A DNA stretch of 64,000 nucleotides from Chryseobacterium shigense (GTDB lineage Bacteria > Bacteroidota > Bacteroidia > Flavobacteriales > Weeksellaceae). Numbering within the stretch: position 1 is the first letter of the stretch; the number at the start of each line of letters is the position of its first letter. Location: contig NZ_JACHLC010000006.1 in assembly GCF_014207845.1 (NCBI RefSeq), forward strand, positions 62,001 to 126,000. Direction: 5' to 3'. Positions 51,692 through 60,036 of this stretch are shown piece after piece. The position numbers were made by a program, and so were the translations under genes. The notes below the pieces were generated by a model that was not told the DNA's origin, did no database searches, and was given only the letters and a program-made list of their open reading frames with translations.

Positions 51692-53350
51692 TTATGCTTC
51701 ACAAGCAGAACAGGTCACAAAATTAACCATCATTTCTTTAGAAACAGAAGAACTTCTTTGATAATAAAGTGTTTTTACACCTTTTTTCCATGCTTCAATG
51801 TAAAGGTAGTTTACGTCTTTTACAGGCATTGTGGATGGGATCTGCAAGTTCAGGGACTGGGCCTGGTCGATATACTGCTGTCTTTGGGCAGCCTGAGAGA
51901 TAATTTCCATCGGAGAGATCTCTTTGAATGTTTTGAAAACTGCTTTCTCATCATCCGTTAACTCTTTCAGGTGCTGTACGGAACCGTGGTTCAGCATAAT
52001 CGTTCTCCATGTTTCCTCATTATCAAGACCTTTTTCTTCTAACAGTTTTGCTAAATATTTGTTCTTACGCATAAAGTTTCCTTTCGCAAGACCAGCTTTG
52101 TAGTAGTTGGAGGCAAACGGCTCAATTCCCGGAGAAGTCTGTCCTAGGATCGCAGAACTTGAAGTAGTAGGGGCAATAGCCATTGTGGTGGTATTTCTCA
52201 ATCCGTACCCTTTTAATAATTCCGGTTCTCCGTAGATGTTGGCCAGTTCTCTTGAAGCGATATCCGCCTGTTCTTTGATGTGTCTGAAAGCTCTTGCATT
52301 GAACTGAGTCGCTTCAAAACTTTCAAACGGGATCATATTTTTCTGTAAATAAGAATGGTATCCCAAAACTCCCAATCCGAGAGCTCTGTGACGCATTGCG
52401 AAATTTCTGGCTCCCTGCAGGTAATAGTTTCCTTCCGTTTTTTCAATAAATTCGGATAAAACAGCATCCAGGAAGTAAATGGCTAATTTTACAGCGTCTG
52501 TATCTTTCCATTCATCATATAATTCTAAGTTCATGGATGACAGGCAGCAGATGAAAGATTCTTCTCTGGTAGAAGGAAGCATGATCTCAGAACATAAATT
52601 ACTTGCATTAACAGTAAGTCCTAAATCTTTGTAAACCTGTGGCTTGTTTCTGTTAACATTATCTGTGAAGAAAATATACGGAAGACCTTTTTGCTGGCGG
52701 CTTTCAAGAACTCTTGCCCAGATCTTACGCTTATCCATATCACCGTCAATCATATCCTGCATCCAGTAATCAGGGACACAAATTCCCGTAAACAGGTTCT
52801 GGATAGGGCTTCCGATATCTTTGATTGATAAGAATTCTTCAATATCACCGTGGTCAATATCCAGATAAGCAGCAAACGCACCTCTTCTTACACCTCCCTG
52901 AGAAACCACATCCATCGCAGTATCGAATAATTTCATGAATGAAACCGCTCCTGAAGATTTTCCGTTATCCGTTACGGCTGTTCCCCTGTTTCTAAGCTCT
53001 CCGAAATACCCTGAAGTTCCGCCACCGATTTTAGTCTGCATAATTACTTCGCCCATTTTGTGGGTAATTCCTTCAATACTGTCCGGAATGTGAACGTTGA
53101 AGCAAGAGATAGGAAGACCTCTTTGTGTTCCCATATTCGCCCAGACAGGAGATGAGAAACTGATCCATCCTTTGGTGATCATTTCTTTGAAAGCAGCCTG
53201 TAATTCAGGCTTGTATAGTTTTTTTGCGGCTGCGGTGGTAATTCTGTCGATGGCTCCATCTACAGTTTCCCCTTTTAGCAGGTAGCCTCTGTTCAGCATC
53301 TGCTCAGACTCTTCATTGAGCCACCATATATTTGAATTTTGTTCTTCCAT
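51692..53350 (-). CDS. nrdA: Ribonucleotide reductase class I alpha subunit, short form
   Basis: This subunit reduces ribonucleotides to deoxyribonucleotides. Visible residues: Cys83 (GLPISCFN), the thiyl Cys253 with Asn251 and Glu255 (NASNLCSEI), a partner cysteine in FICCLSS (268/269), the radical-relay tyrosine pair near residue 525 (LYYQRSSS) and the C-terminal redox pair Cys547/Cys550 (CSACEA). At 552 residues it is far shorter than E. coli NrdA (761) because the N-terminal ATP-cone is absent, so it lacks the usual dATP off-switch. Downstream partner of nrdB. Confidence 0.94.
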   Translation of the reverse strand: MEEQNSNIWWLNEESEQMLNRGYLLKGETVDGAIDRITTAAAKKLYKPELQAAFKEMITKGWISFSSPVWANMGTQRGLPISCFNVHIPDSIEGITHKMGEVIMQTKIGGGTSGYFGELRNRGTAVTDNGKSSGAVSFMKLFDTAMDVVSQGGVRRGAFAAYLDIDHGDIEEFLSIKDIGSPIQNLFTGICVPDYWMQDMIDGDMDKRKIWARVLESRQQKGLPYIFFTDNVNRNKPQVYKDLGLTVNASNLCSEIMLPSTREESFICCLSSMNLELYDEWKDTDAVKLAIYFLDAVLSEFIEKTEGNYYLQGARNFAMRHRALGLGVLGYHSYLQKNMIPFESFEATQFNARAFRHIKEQADIASRELANIYGEPELLKGYGLRNTTTMAIAPTTSSSAILGQTSPGIEPFASNYYKAGLAKGNFMRKNKYLAKLLEEKGLDNEETWRTIMLNHGSVQHLKELTDDEKAVFKTFKEISPMEIISQAAQRQQYIDQAQSLNLQIPSTMPVKDVNYLYIEAWKKGVKTLYYQRSSSVSKEMMVNFVTCSACEA

Positions 53351-53407
53351 AGATCTTATATTTTCGAATTCCGGGGCAGTGTTTATACTCCGGAATTTTG
53401 TTGCTTT

Positions 53408-53695
53408 TTATATTGATTGTAATATTTCCACTTTGTGCGTACCATTTAGTCCGCTTTCATCTCTCAGTCTCTGAAATTCTTTAAAAGAAGGTGTGTTCAA
53501 AACCTTGTGCTGAATTTCTTCATTAATATAGTTTGAATAATGTAAAAAAGTAATACCGTCTTCTTTTAGATAAACCTTATATTCAAATGTTTCCTGATCC
53601 AGGTTTTTGAAATCATCCAGAAACGTTTGGATATGGGTTTTGTTTTCTGAAACGTATTCAGGTTTTACGGTATAGGTTACAATTACATTGATCAT
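53408..53695 (-). CDS. Small monooxygenase-like protein (ABM domain)
   Basis: This 95-residue protein has the ferredoxin-like antibiotic-biosynthesis-monooxygenase fold: INVIVTYTVKPEYVSENKTH, ETFEYKVYLKEDGITFLHYSNY, and HKVLNTPSFKEF. Members include quinol and heme monooxygenases, acting without a bound metal or flavin, though many have unknown substrate. It lies between nrdB and nrdA, so it is probably co-transcribed with them; that linkage is unusual. Confidence 0.75.
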   Translation of the reverse strand: MINVIVTYTVKPEYVSENKTHIQTFLDDFKNLDQETFEYKVYLKEDGITFLHYSNYINEEIQHKVLNTPSFKEFQRLRDESGLNGTHKVEILQSI

Positions 53696-53762
53696 TTTTG
53701 TGCTTTACGAAGAAGTTTATTTAGGTAAAATGTCTTGATAGGCTGCTAATACTAACTGCTTT

Positions 53763-53783
53763 GACGCTCGCTTCGCTCGCGCC
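53763..53783. repeat. GC-rich palindrome-like motif
   Basis: A GC-rich stretch carries the hexamer GCTCGC twice (around TTC) just downstream of nrdB, unlike the surrounding AT-rich DNA. It looks like a short REP-type repeat. No second copy was seen in the window. Confidence 0.35.
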
Positions 53784-53789
53784 TTTTTA

Positions 53790-54764
53790 TTAAAACAAAT
53801 CGTTTGCTGTAATACTCTTATCGTGTTTCGTATAATCCACTGGTCTTTTTGCAAAGAAGTCATCCATGGAATTAGCAAAAACTTCCTCTTCAAACCATAC
53901 CATCGGGCGGTACTGTTCTGGGGAAACATTGTAGCGGGTTTCCATATTGATTTTCTTTAAGCTGTCATCTACACGGTATTTCATGAAGTTCAGGAGATCT
54001 TCTTTTGAGAAAACGTTTAACTCTCCAAGTTCAAAGATCCAGTCAAGAATTTCACCTTCCAGCTCAATAGACTGATCTACTAATGTGTAAATATCTTCAA
54101 TATCAGAATCTGTTAACAGATCCGGTTGTTCTTCACGGATTTTGTTGATCAGATAAATTCCTGCATTGGCGTGGATCTGCTCATCAACGGATGTCCATGC
54201 GATGATATTGGAAACGTTTTTCATGTATCCTTTGAATCTTGTAAAAGAAAGGATGATCGCGAATTGTGAGAAAAGAGATACATTTTCAATCAGGATACTG
54301 AATAATAGAAGAGAAGATACATATTCTTTAGGTGTTGTGGAATTAGCGTGTTTCAGAACATTTGATAAGAAATCAATTCTCTTTTTCACTGCTGGAATTT
54401 CCACTACATGGGTAAATTCTTCATTATATCCCAGAACCTCCAATAATCGGGAATAAGCTTCGGAATGGCGGAATTCGCATTCTGCAAAAGTAGCGCCTAA
54501 GCCGTTGAATTCAGGTTTTGGTAAGTGGTTGTATAGGTTTCCCCAGAATGTCTTTACAGACACCTCAATCTGTGCAATAGCTAAAAGTGCATTTTTTACA
54601 GCGTGTTTTTCGTGTGGCTCCAACTGCGAATGAAAATCCTGAACATCTGCAGTAAAATCCACTTCCGAATGCACCCAGAACGATTTGTTGATCGCCTCTA
54701 CAAACTGAAGAACCTCAGGGTATTCAAATGGCTTGTAACTTACTCTTTTATCGAAAATTCCCAT
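53790..54764 (-). CDS. nrdB: Ribonucleotide reductase class I beta subunit, class Id-like
   Basis: This 324-residue subunit supplies the oxidant for NrdA. Metal ligands read: Glu67 (IEVSVK), Glu97 and His100 (ECEFRH), Glu160 (LIENVS), Glu195 and His198 (DEQIH). Tyr104 is at the usual radical-tyrosine place. A Glu instead of Asp as first ligand, and the flavobacterial origin, fit class Id enzymes such as that of Flavobacterium johnsoniae, which use a dimanganese cofactor rather than a tyrosyl radical. No N-terminal ATP-cone is present. DnaA-box-like sites lie upstream. Confidence 0.93.
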   Translation of the reverse strand: MGIFDKRVSYKPFEYPEVLQFVEAINKSFWVHSEVDFTADVQDFHSQLEPHEKHAVKNALLAIAQIEVSVKTFWGNLYNHLPKPEFNGLGATFAECEFRHSEAYSRLLEVLGYNEEFTHVVEIPAVKKRIDFLSNVLKHANSTTPKEYVSSLLLFSILIENVSLFSQFAIILSFTRFKGYMKNVSNIIAWTSVDEQIHANAGIYLINKIREEQPDLLTDSDIEDIYTLVDQSIELEGEILDWIFELGELNVFSKEDLLNFMKYRVDDSLKKINMETRYNVSPEQYRPMVWFEEEVFANSMDDFFAKRPVDYTKHDKSITANDLF

Positions 54765-55190
54765 ATTAAAATATCTTTAAAATTAAATAATTTGCATCAC
54801 TGTGGATAACTTTGAAGAGATGCTTAACTTCTTGTATTTTTGGCATTTACATCTGAAACATATTCACATTCAATAAGTGCAGGTTTCTTGTAAAGAACTA
54901 ATGACAAAGTTCGAAAAAAAGAAACGATTTTGAAAGGGGTAAATACTAATTGGCTGAGTTTTAACTGTAAAAGTTTTCCACATTTACATGAAACCAGCAC
55001 GAATAATGGCTTAAGCAGGGTTATGTACAAAAAATACATAAAAAATTAAGGTTACAGTTAAACAGTTTGATCTAATGTATTATTAATAAAGGATAAATTT
55101 ATTAAACAATAAAATATTCGAATAAATTATTGTTCTTGTAACAAATTGAAAATATCATCTACTTATTGGGTATAAAACAAGCATCACTTA
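54765..55190. other. Divergent intergenic region nrdB / ABC transporter
   Basis: This 426-nt gap should carry promoters for nrdB (minus) and the ABC operon (plus). It holds DnaA-box-like 9-mers (listed separately). I see no TAnnTTTG at a good distance for the ABC operon. No RNA gene or convincing small gene is present. Confidence 0.5.
54801..54809 (-). promoter_or_regulatory. Perfect DnaA box upstream of nrdB
   Basis: TTATCCACA on the minus strand, 36 nt before the nrdB start codon, equals the consensus DnaA box. Two weaker sites lie at 54974-54982 (TTTTCCACA) and 54860-54868 (ATATTCACA). Confidence 0.5.
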
Positions 55191-55880
55191 ATGTTAGTAA
55201 TTCAGGATTTACACAAATCATACGATACGGGGAAAAGCAAGCTGCACGTTCTTAAGGGAATTAATCTTAATATTTCCGAAGGCGAGTTTGTTTCTATTAT
55301 GGGAAGTTCCGGTTCCGGAAAGTCCACACTTCTTAATATCATCGGTATTCTGGATGAAAAAGATTCAGGTACCTATGAGCTGGATAATGTTCCCATTGAG
55401 CACCTGTCTGAAGTGAAAGCTGCAGAATACAGAAGTAAATTCTTAGGATTTATTTTCCAGTCTTTCAACCTGATTAGCTATAAAACAGCTCTGGAAAACG
55501 TAGCGCTTCCATTATACTACCAGAATGTTCCCAGAAAAGAACGTAATCAAAAAGCGTTGGAGTACCTGGAAAAAGTAGGCCTTGGACAATGGGCAGATCA
55601 CCTTCCCAATGAACTTTCCGGAGGACAGAAACAGAGAGTGGCCATCGCAAGAGCCCTGATCACAGATCCTAAGGTGGTTCTGGCAGATGAACCTACAGGT
55701 GCGCTGGATTCCAAAACAACACATGATATCATGAAGCTTCTTCAGGAAATCAATAATGAGGGAAGAACCATCATTGTGGTAACCCATGAACCCGATGTAG
55801 CAGCACAAACGAAGAGAAATGTGGTGCTGAAAGACGGTATCATAGAAAGTGATGAATTTATCAAGCAGATTGTTTTATAA
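55191..55880 (+). CDS. ABC transporter ATP-binding protein (MacB/LolD type)
   Basis: This 229-residue ATPase has Walker A GSSGSGKSTLL (about residues 38-48), Q-loop FIFQSFNLI, signature LSGGQKQRVAIARAL, Walker B VVLADEPTGALDSKT and the H-loop THEP. It resembles MacB/LolD/FtsE ATPases. It is the first gene of a four-gene set with two permeases and an adaptor, so it powers an efflux or export machine. Confidence 0.93.
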   Translation: MLVIQDLHKSYDTGKSKLHVLKGINLNISEGEFVSIMGSSGSGKSTLLNIIGILDEKDSGTYELDNVPIEHLSEVKAAEYRSKFLGFIFQSFNLISYKTALENVALPLYYQNVPRKERNQKALEYLEKVGLGQWADHLPNELSGGQKQRVAIARALITDPKVVLADEPTGALDSKTTHDIMKLLQEINNEGRTIIVVTHEPDVAAQTKRNVVLKDGIIESDEFIKQIVL

Positions 55881-55977
55881 ATTTTGTTGATTTGAAAATT
55901 TGATAATGAGATAATTTGAAAATTTAAAGTTCAGTTTTTAATCTTTAAATTTTTCAATCCTTTAATACCAATAAAAA

Positions 55978-57207
55978 ATGTTTGACCTAGATCGTTGGCA
56001 GGAAATATTCAGTTCTATTCGCAGTAACGTATTGCGAACGGTACTTTCAGGGTTCACTGTGGCCTTGGGACTGTTTATTTTCATTGTTCTGTTCGGAATA
56101 GGAACGGGGCTTCAGAATGCCTTTACCGAAGGTTTTGCAAGAGACGCCCAGAACCTTATCACCATCTATACAGGTAAAACCACTGTGGCGTATAAAGGGC
56201 TTCAGTCTGACAGAACCGTCACAATGAATAATGACGATTATGATTTTCTGATCAATACAGATAAAGAAAAAGTAGGCGATGCCAGCCCGAGATACAGCAC
56301 CAGCCTAATGGTAAAATATGGTAAAGAAAGTGGAACGTACCAGGTAAACGGTGCGGAACCGGGAGAAAAGGTTATTGAGAACAGAAAGATGCTGGACGGA
56401 CGTTACCTGACACCCATGGATCTCGAAAGAAAGCAAAACGTTGCAGTGATCGGAAGAATGGTTCAGCGTGACCTGATCAAGAATGGAAGCCCGGTAGGAA
56501 AAGACCTTGATATCAATGGAACCATGTTCAAAGTGGTAGGCGTATTTTCTGATGACGGAGGAGACTGGGATGAAAGACATATTGCTGTTCCTATCACCAC
56601 CCTTCAGCAAATGAAAAAAGGTTCTGATACAGTATCTACAGCATATATTGCCTATAACGAAAAGCTGACACCTCAGGAAGCTATTAAATATGGGGATGAG
56701 CTTAAAGACAGGTTAAAAGCAAGAAAAAATGTTGCTCCTGACGATGAAAACGGAGTCCGTGTCTGGAACAACGCCCAGAATATGAATGAAACCTTCCAGT
56801 TTATGGCGGTGCTTACCCTTATTGTAGGTTTTATCGGATTGGGAACACTATTGGCAGGAATTATCGGGATCAGCAACATCATGGTGTATATCGTAAAAGA
56901 AAGAACCAAAGAAATCGGAGTTCGTAAAGCCATCGGCGCCAAACCCAGAAGTATTGTAGCCCTTATTGTACAGGAAAGTGTTGTAATTACAGTAGTTTCG
57001 GGTATTGTTGGAGTTGCGGTGGGTGTATTGGCCTTAAGCTTAATAGGAGACAGCCTTGAAGAATATTTTATCAAGAGCCCGGCTGTAGGGTGGGGAACTA
57101 TCTTCATGGCTTTTATAGCGTTAGTGTGCTCGGGGCTTATTGCAGGATTCGTTCCGGCATACAGAGCCTCAAAAATTAAGCCGATAGAGGCATTGAGAAC
57201 AGAGTAA
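55978..57207 (+). CDS. MacB-like ABC transporter permease
   Basis: This 409-residue permease has an N-terminal membrane helix (TVALGLFIFIVLFGIGTGL), a large periplasmic domain (about residues 55-260) and three C-terminal helices with the FtsX signature (KERTKEIGVRKAIGAKPRSI, then FVPAYRASKIKPIEALRTE). It starts with MFDLDRWQEIFSSIRSNVLRT, typical of MacB-type proteins. It is the first of two homologous permeases and could pair with the other. Confidence 0.9.
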   Translation: MFDLDRWQEIFSSIRSNVLRTVLSGFTVALGLFIFIVLFGIGTGLQNAFTEGFARDAQNLITIYTGKTTVAYKGLQSDRTVTMNNDDYDFLINTDKEKVGDASPRYSTSLMVKYGKESGTYQVNGAEPGEKVIENRKMLDGRYLTPMDLERKQNVAVIGRMVQRDLIKNGSPVGKDLDINGTMFKVVGVFSDDGGDWDERHIAVPITTLQQMKKGSDTVSTAYIAYNEKLTPQEAIKYGDELKDRLKARKNVAPDDENGVRVWNNAQNMNETFQFMAVLTLIVGFIGLGTLLAGIIGISNIMVYIVKERTKEIGVRKAIGAKPRSIVALIVQESVVITVVSGIVGVAVGVLALSLIGDSLEEYFIKSPAVGWGTIFMAFIALVCSGLIAGFVPAYRASKIKPIEALRTE

Positions 57208-57296
57208 TGAATTAAAAATGATGCAGAGAATGAGTTTTTTTGCTTGTCAGTCATCATTCATAATTTATAATATATTTAAACTTATAACTCAAAGAA

Positions 57297-58568
57297 GTGA
57301 ATATTTTATTTAAAAAAGATACCTGGCAGGAAATTTATTATTCACTGAGGAATAATAAGCTTCGAACATTCCTTACCATGATTGGTGTAGGCTGGGGAAT
57401 GTTTTTGTATGTGAGTCTTCTTGGGGCGGCAAAAGGAATGGAAAATGGTTTCGATAAATTATTTTCCGGATTTGCTACCAACTCCATTTTTCTTTGGGCG
57501 CAGAAAACCTCTATTCCATATGAAGGCTTTCCCAAAGGAAGAGAAGTACACCTGAACCTATCCGATATGGAAATGCTGAAAAGAAAAGTTACTGCCGTAG
57601 ATTATATATCACCGCAAAATGCCAGAGGAAGCTTTACCGGAACTCCCGGAGAGTCCATGTCCAGAAACGGCAAAAACGGTACCTATTCCCTTACCGGAGA
57701 TTACTCGGTAGGGAATAAAATTTCTGAAAAGAAGCTTATTTTCGGGCGTTATATTAATGATGCTGATGTTTTGGGAAATAAAAATGTAGTGGTAATTGGT
57801 GAAGAGATCTACAAGAATTTCTTTGATGCCAAGAAAAAAGAAAACCCGATAGGAAAACAGGTTAACATCAAAGGTTTGTTTTTTAATGTAATCGGTGTTT
57901 TCAGAGTGAAAAAAGGAGGAGGTTTTGAAAACGACAGGACTGCTTTTATTCCCCTTTCAACCTACACAAAAATGTATAATGCTGGAGACCAGATTGATAT
58001 GTTCGCCATCGTAAGCAAACCTAATGCTAACGTTAATGGAGTAGAAGAAGAAGTAAAACAGGTCCTGAAAACCAAAAATAAAGTATCCCCCGAAGATACC
58101 AATGCCTTTGGAAGTTTCAACCTGGGAAAAGAATTTAAAAAACTGACAGGTTTCCTTACAGGAATGCAGCTTTTAACAATTATTGTAGGAACGCTGACGA
58201 TTCTTGCGGGAGTGATCGCCATCTCAAATATCCTGCTGATCACCGTAAAAGAAAGAACCAAAGAAATCGGAATACGCAGAGCCTTGGGGGCAAAACCTGC
58301 TGAAGTAAGAAACCAGATCCTTCTGGAAAGTGTTGTCATTACACTCTCTTCCGGAATTCTGGGGTTTATGTTCGGGATATTTGTTCTGATTATTCTAAAT
58401 ATGGTAACCCAGAACCAGGACGAGTTTCCGTTCTACAATCCGACTGTAAATTACGGGAACGTATTTGGTGCTATGGCCGTAATGGTTGTCCTGGGCCTGA
58501 TTATAGGAATGATTCCGGCACAACGTGCAGTAAAAATCCGCCCGATTGAAGCCCTGAGATCAGAATAA
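57297..58568 (+). CDS. MacB-like ABC transporter permease
   Basis: This 423-residue homologue of the previous permease probably starts at GTG 57297 (MNILFKKDTWQEIYYSLRNN). It has the same topology: N-terminal helix (LRTFLTMIGVGWGMFLYVSLLG), periplasmic domain and three C-terminal helices with KERTKEIGIRRALGAKPAEV and IPAQRAVKIRPIEALRSE. Two permeases of this type suggest a heterodimer. Confidence 0.9.
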   Translation: MNILFKKDTWQEIYYSLRNNKLRTFLTMIGVGWGMFLYVSLLGAAKGMENGFDKLFSGFATNSIFLWAQKTSIPYEGFPKGREVHLNLSDMEMLKRKVTAVDYISPQNARGSFTGTPGESMSRNGKNGTYSLTGDYSVGNKISEKKLIFGRYINDADVLGNKNVVVIGEEIYKNFFDAKKKENPIGKQVNIKGLFFNVIGVFRVKKGGGFENDRTAFIPLSTYTKMYNAGDQIDMFAIVSKPNANVNGVEEEVKQVLKTKNKVSPEDTNAFGSFNLGKEFKKLTGFLTGMQLLTIIVGTLTILAGVIAISNILLITVKERTKEIGIRRALGAKPAEVRNQILLESVVITLSSGILGFMFGIFVLIILNMVTQNQDEFPFYNPTVNYGNVFGAMAVMVVLGLIIGMIPAQRAVKIRPIEALRSE

Positions 58569-58686
58569 TGATGGGTAATAAGTAATTTGAAAAATAGCAA
58601 CAGATTTTTTTAATGTTTAAATTCTTAAATCATTAAATATTTAAATCAGCTGATAAACCTTTAACAGTAAAAAATAAACTAGATAT

Positions 58687-59880
58687 ATGAAAAAGAAATT
58701 CACTTGGAAAAAAGCCATTTATATTGTACTCGGGCTTTTATTTGCAGTGGCATTGTTCTCCGGGATCGGGTATCTCGTGAAATCCAATTCTAAACAGAGT
58801 GAAGCTTTCCTGACCAGAAAACCAAAGTATCAGGACATGGAAGACAAGGTAATGGCAACCGGAAAAATCATTCCGAAAGAAGAGATCGAGATCAAGCCCA
58901 ATATCGCAGGAATCATAGATAAGATTCTTGTAGACGAAGGAGATAAGGTTGAGGCAGGGCAGTTGATTGCTACCGTGAGAATCATTCCTAATATTGCTGA
59001 TGTAAACAATGCTCAGCAGGAAGTGGTGAACTCCCAGCTGCAGATCAGCAATGCCAGGATGAATGTGGATAATATGCAGAAACAATATGCCATGCAGGAA
59101 AAACTGTACAAACAAGGCGTTATTTCCAAGCAGGAGTATTTAAACTCACAACAGCAGTTGTTTTCACAGCAGCAGTCTCTTAAAAATGCCAATCAGCAGT
59201 TGGCTACCGCTCAAAAAAGATTACAGATTGTAAAAACCGGGGCAACTCCGGAGCTTCAGGGATTGGCAACAACGCAGATCCGTTCCAAAGCAGCCGGTAC
59301 CGTTCTTGAAGTTCCTGTAAAAGTAGGAAGCCAGGTAATTGAGGCAAACTCATTCAATGCAGGTACAACCATCTGTTCCATTGCAGATCTTAATTCTTTG
59401 ATCTTCCAGGGTGAAATAGACGAAGCCCAGGCCGGAAAACTTAAGCAGGGAATGGATATGAAAATCGTCATCGGAGCCCTTCAGAACAAAACATTCCCAG
59501 GAAAACTGACTATGATTGCCCCTAAAGGAAAAGATAACCTAGGGACCATAAAATTCCCGGTAGAAGGTGATGTAAACAACCCTAATAATGAATACATCAG
59601 AGCCGGATTTTCAGCCAATGGAGAAATTGTCCTGAAATCTGAAAAAAATGCTTTACTGTTGGATGAGTCATTGATCCAGTACGAAAAGAAAAACGGAAAA
59701 GATACCCCTTTTGTAGAAGTGAAGCAGCCGGATGGTAAATTCAAAAAAGTATACGTGAAGCTTGGAGCGAGTGATGGTATCAATGTACAGATCCTTTCAG
59801 GACTTACCAAAGATTCTGAAGTGAAAGTATGGAACCCTTCCGATAAAGACAAAGAAGAGCTTAAAGAAAAACAGAAATAG
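58687..59880 (+). CDS. Periplasmic adaptor (MacA/HlyD-like)
   Basis: This 397-residue membrane-fusion protein has an N-terminal anchor (KKAIYIVLGLLFAVALFSGIGYL), a lipoyl-like half motif (VMATGKIIPKEEIEIKPN, VDEGDKVEAGQLIATV), a long alpha-hairpin (about residues 113-175, Gln/Asn-rich, coiled-coil) and beta-barrel parts (LEVPVKVGSQVIE). It connects the ABC pump to an outer-membrane channel. No TolC-like gene is in the window. A terminator follows. Confidence 0.9.
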   Translation: MKKKFTWKKAIYIVLGLLFAVALFSGIGYLVKSNSKQSEAFLTRKPKYQDMEDKVMATGKIIPKEEIEIKPNIAGIIDKILVDEGDKVEAGQLIATVRIIPNIADVNNAQQEVVNSQLQISNARMNVDNMQKQYAMQEKLYKQGVISKQEYLNSQQQLFSQQQSLKNANQQLATAQKRLQIVKTGATPELQGLATTQIRSKAAGTVLEVPVKVGSQVIEANSFNAGTTICSIADLNSLIFQGEIDEAQAGKLKQGMDMKIVIGALQNKTFPGKLTMIAPKGKDNLGTIKFPVEGDVNNPNNEYIRAGFSANGEIVLKSEKNALLLDESLIQYEKKNGKDTPFVEVKQPDGKFKKVYVKLGASDGINVQILSGLTKDSEVKVWNPSDKDKEELKEKQK

Positions 59881-59907
59881 TAAACAAACACTATATATTT
59901 AAACTGT

Positions 59908-59942
59908 GAAATCCTGGGAATTTTTTCTCGGGATTTTTTATT
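59908..59942 (+). terminator. Terminator of the efflux operon
   Basis: AAATCCTGGGA and TCTCGGGATTT form an imperfect stem followed by a T-run. Confidence 0.65.
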
Positions 59943-60036
59943 TTAATTGATTAAACTGATGTAATGATTATTTTTATAAATTGTCTTAAAAAAGATAACC
60001 TAACCATACAAGCAAGATGTGTAATGTAATCAACCT

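Noticed and set aside
54765..55190. Replication origin
   Set aside because: Only one perfect and two weaker DnaA-like boxes, without an AT-rich unwinding array or dnaA/dnaN/gidA neighbours; promoter control of nrdB is simpler.
55881..55977. Tandem repeat between ABC transporter genes
   Set aside because: The AATTTGAAAATTT duplications are low-complexity spacer of a kind common in such genomes; too short to call an element.
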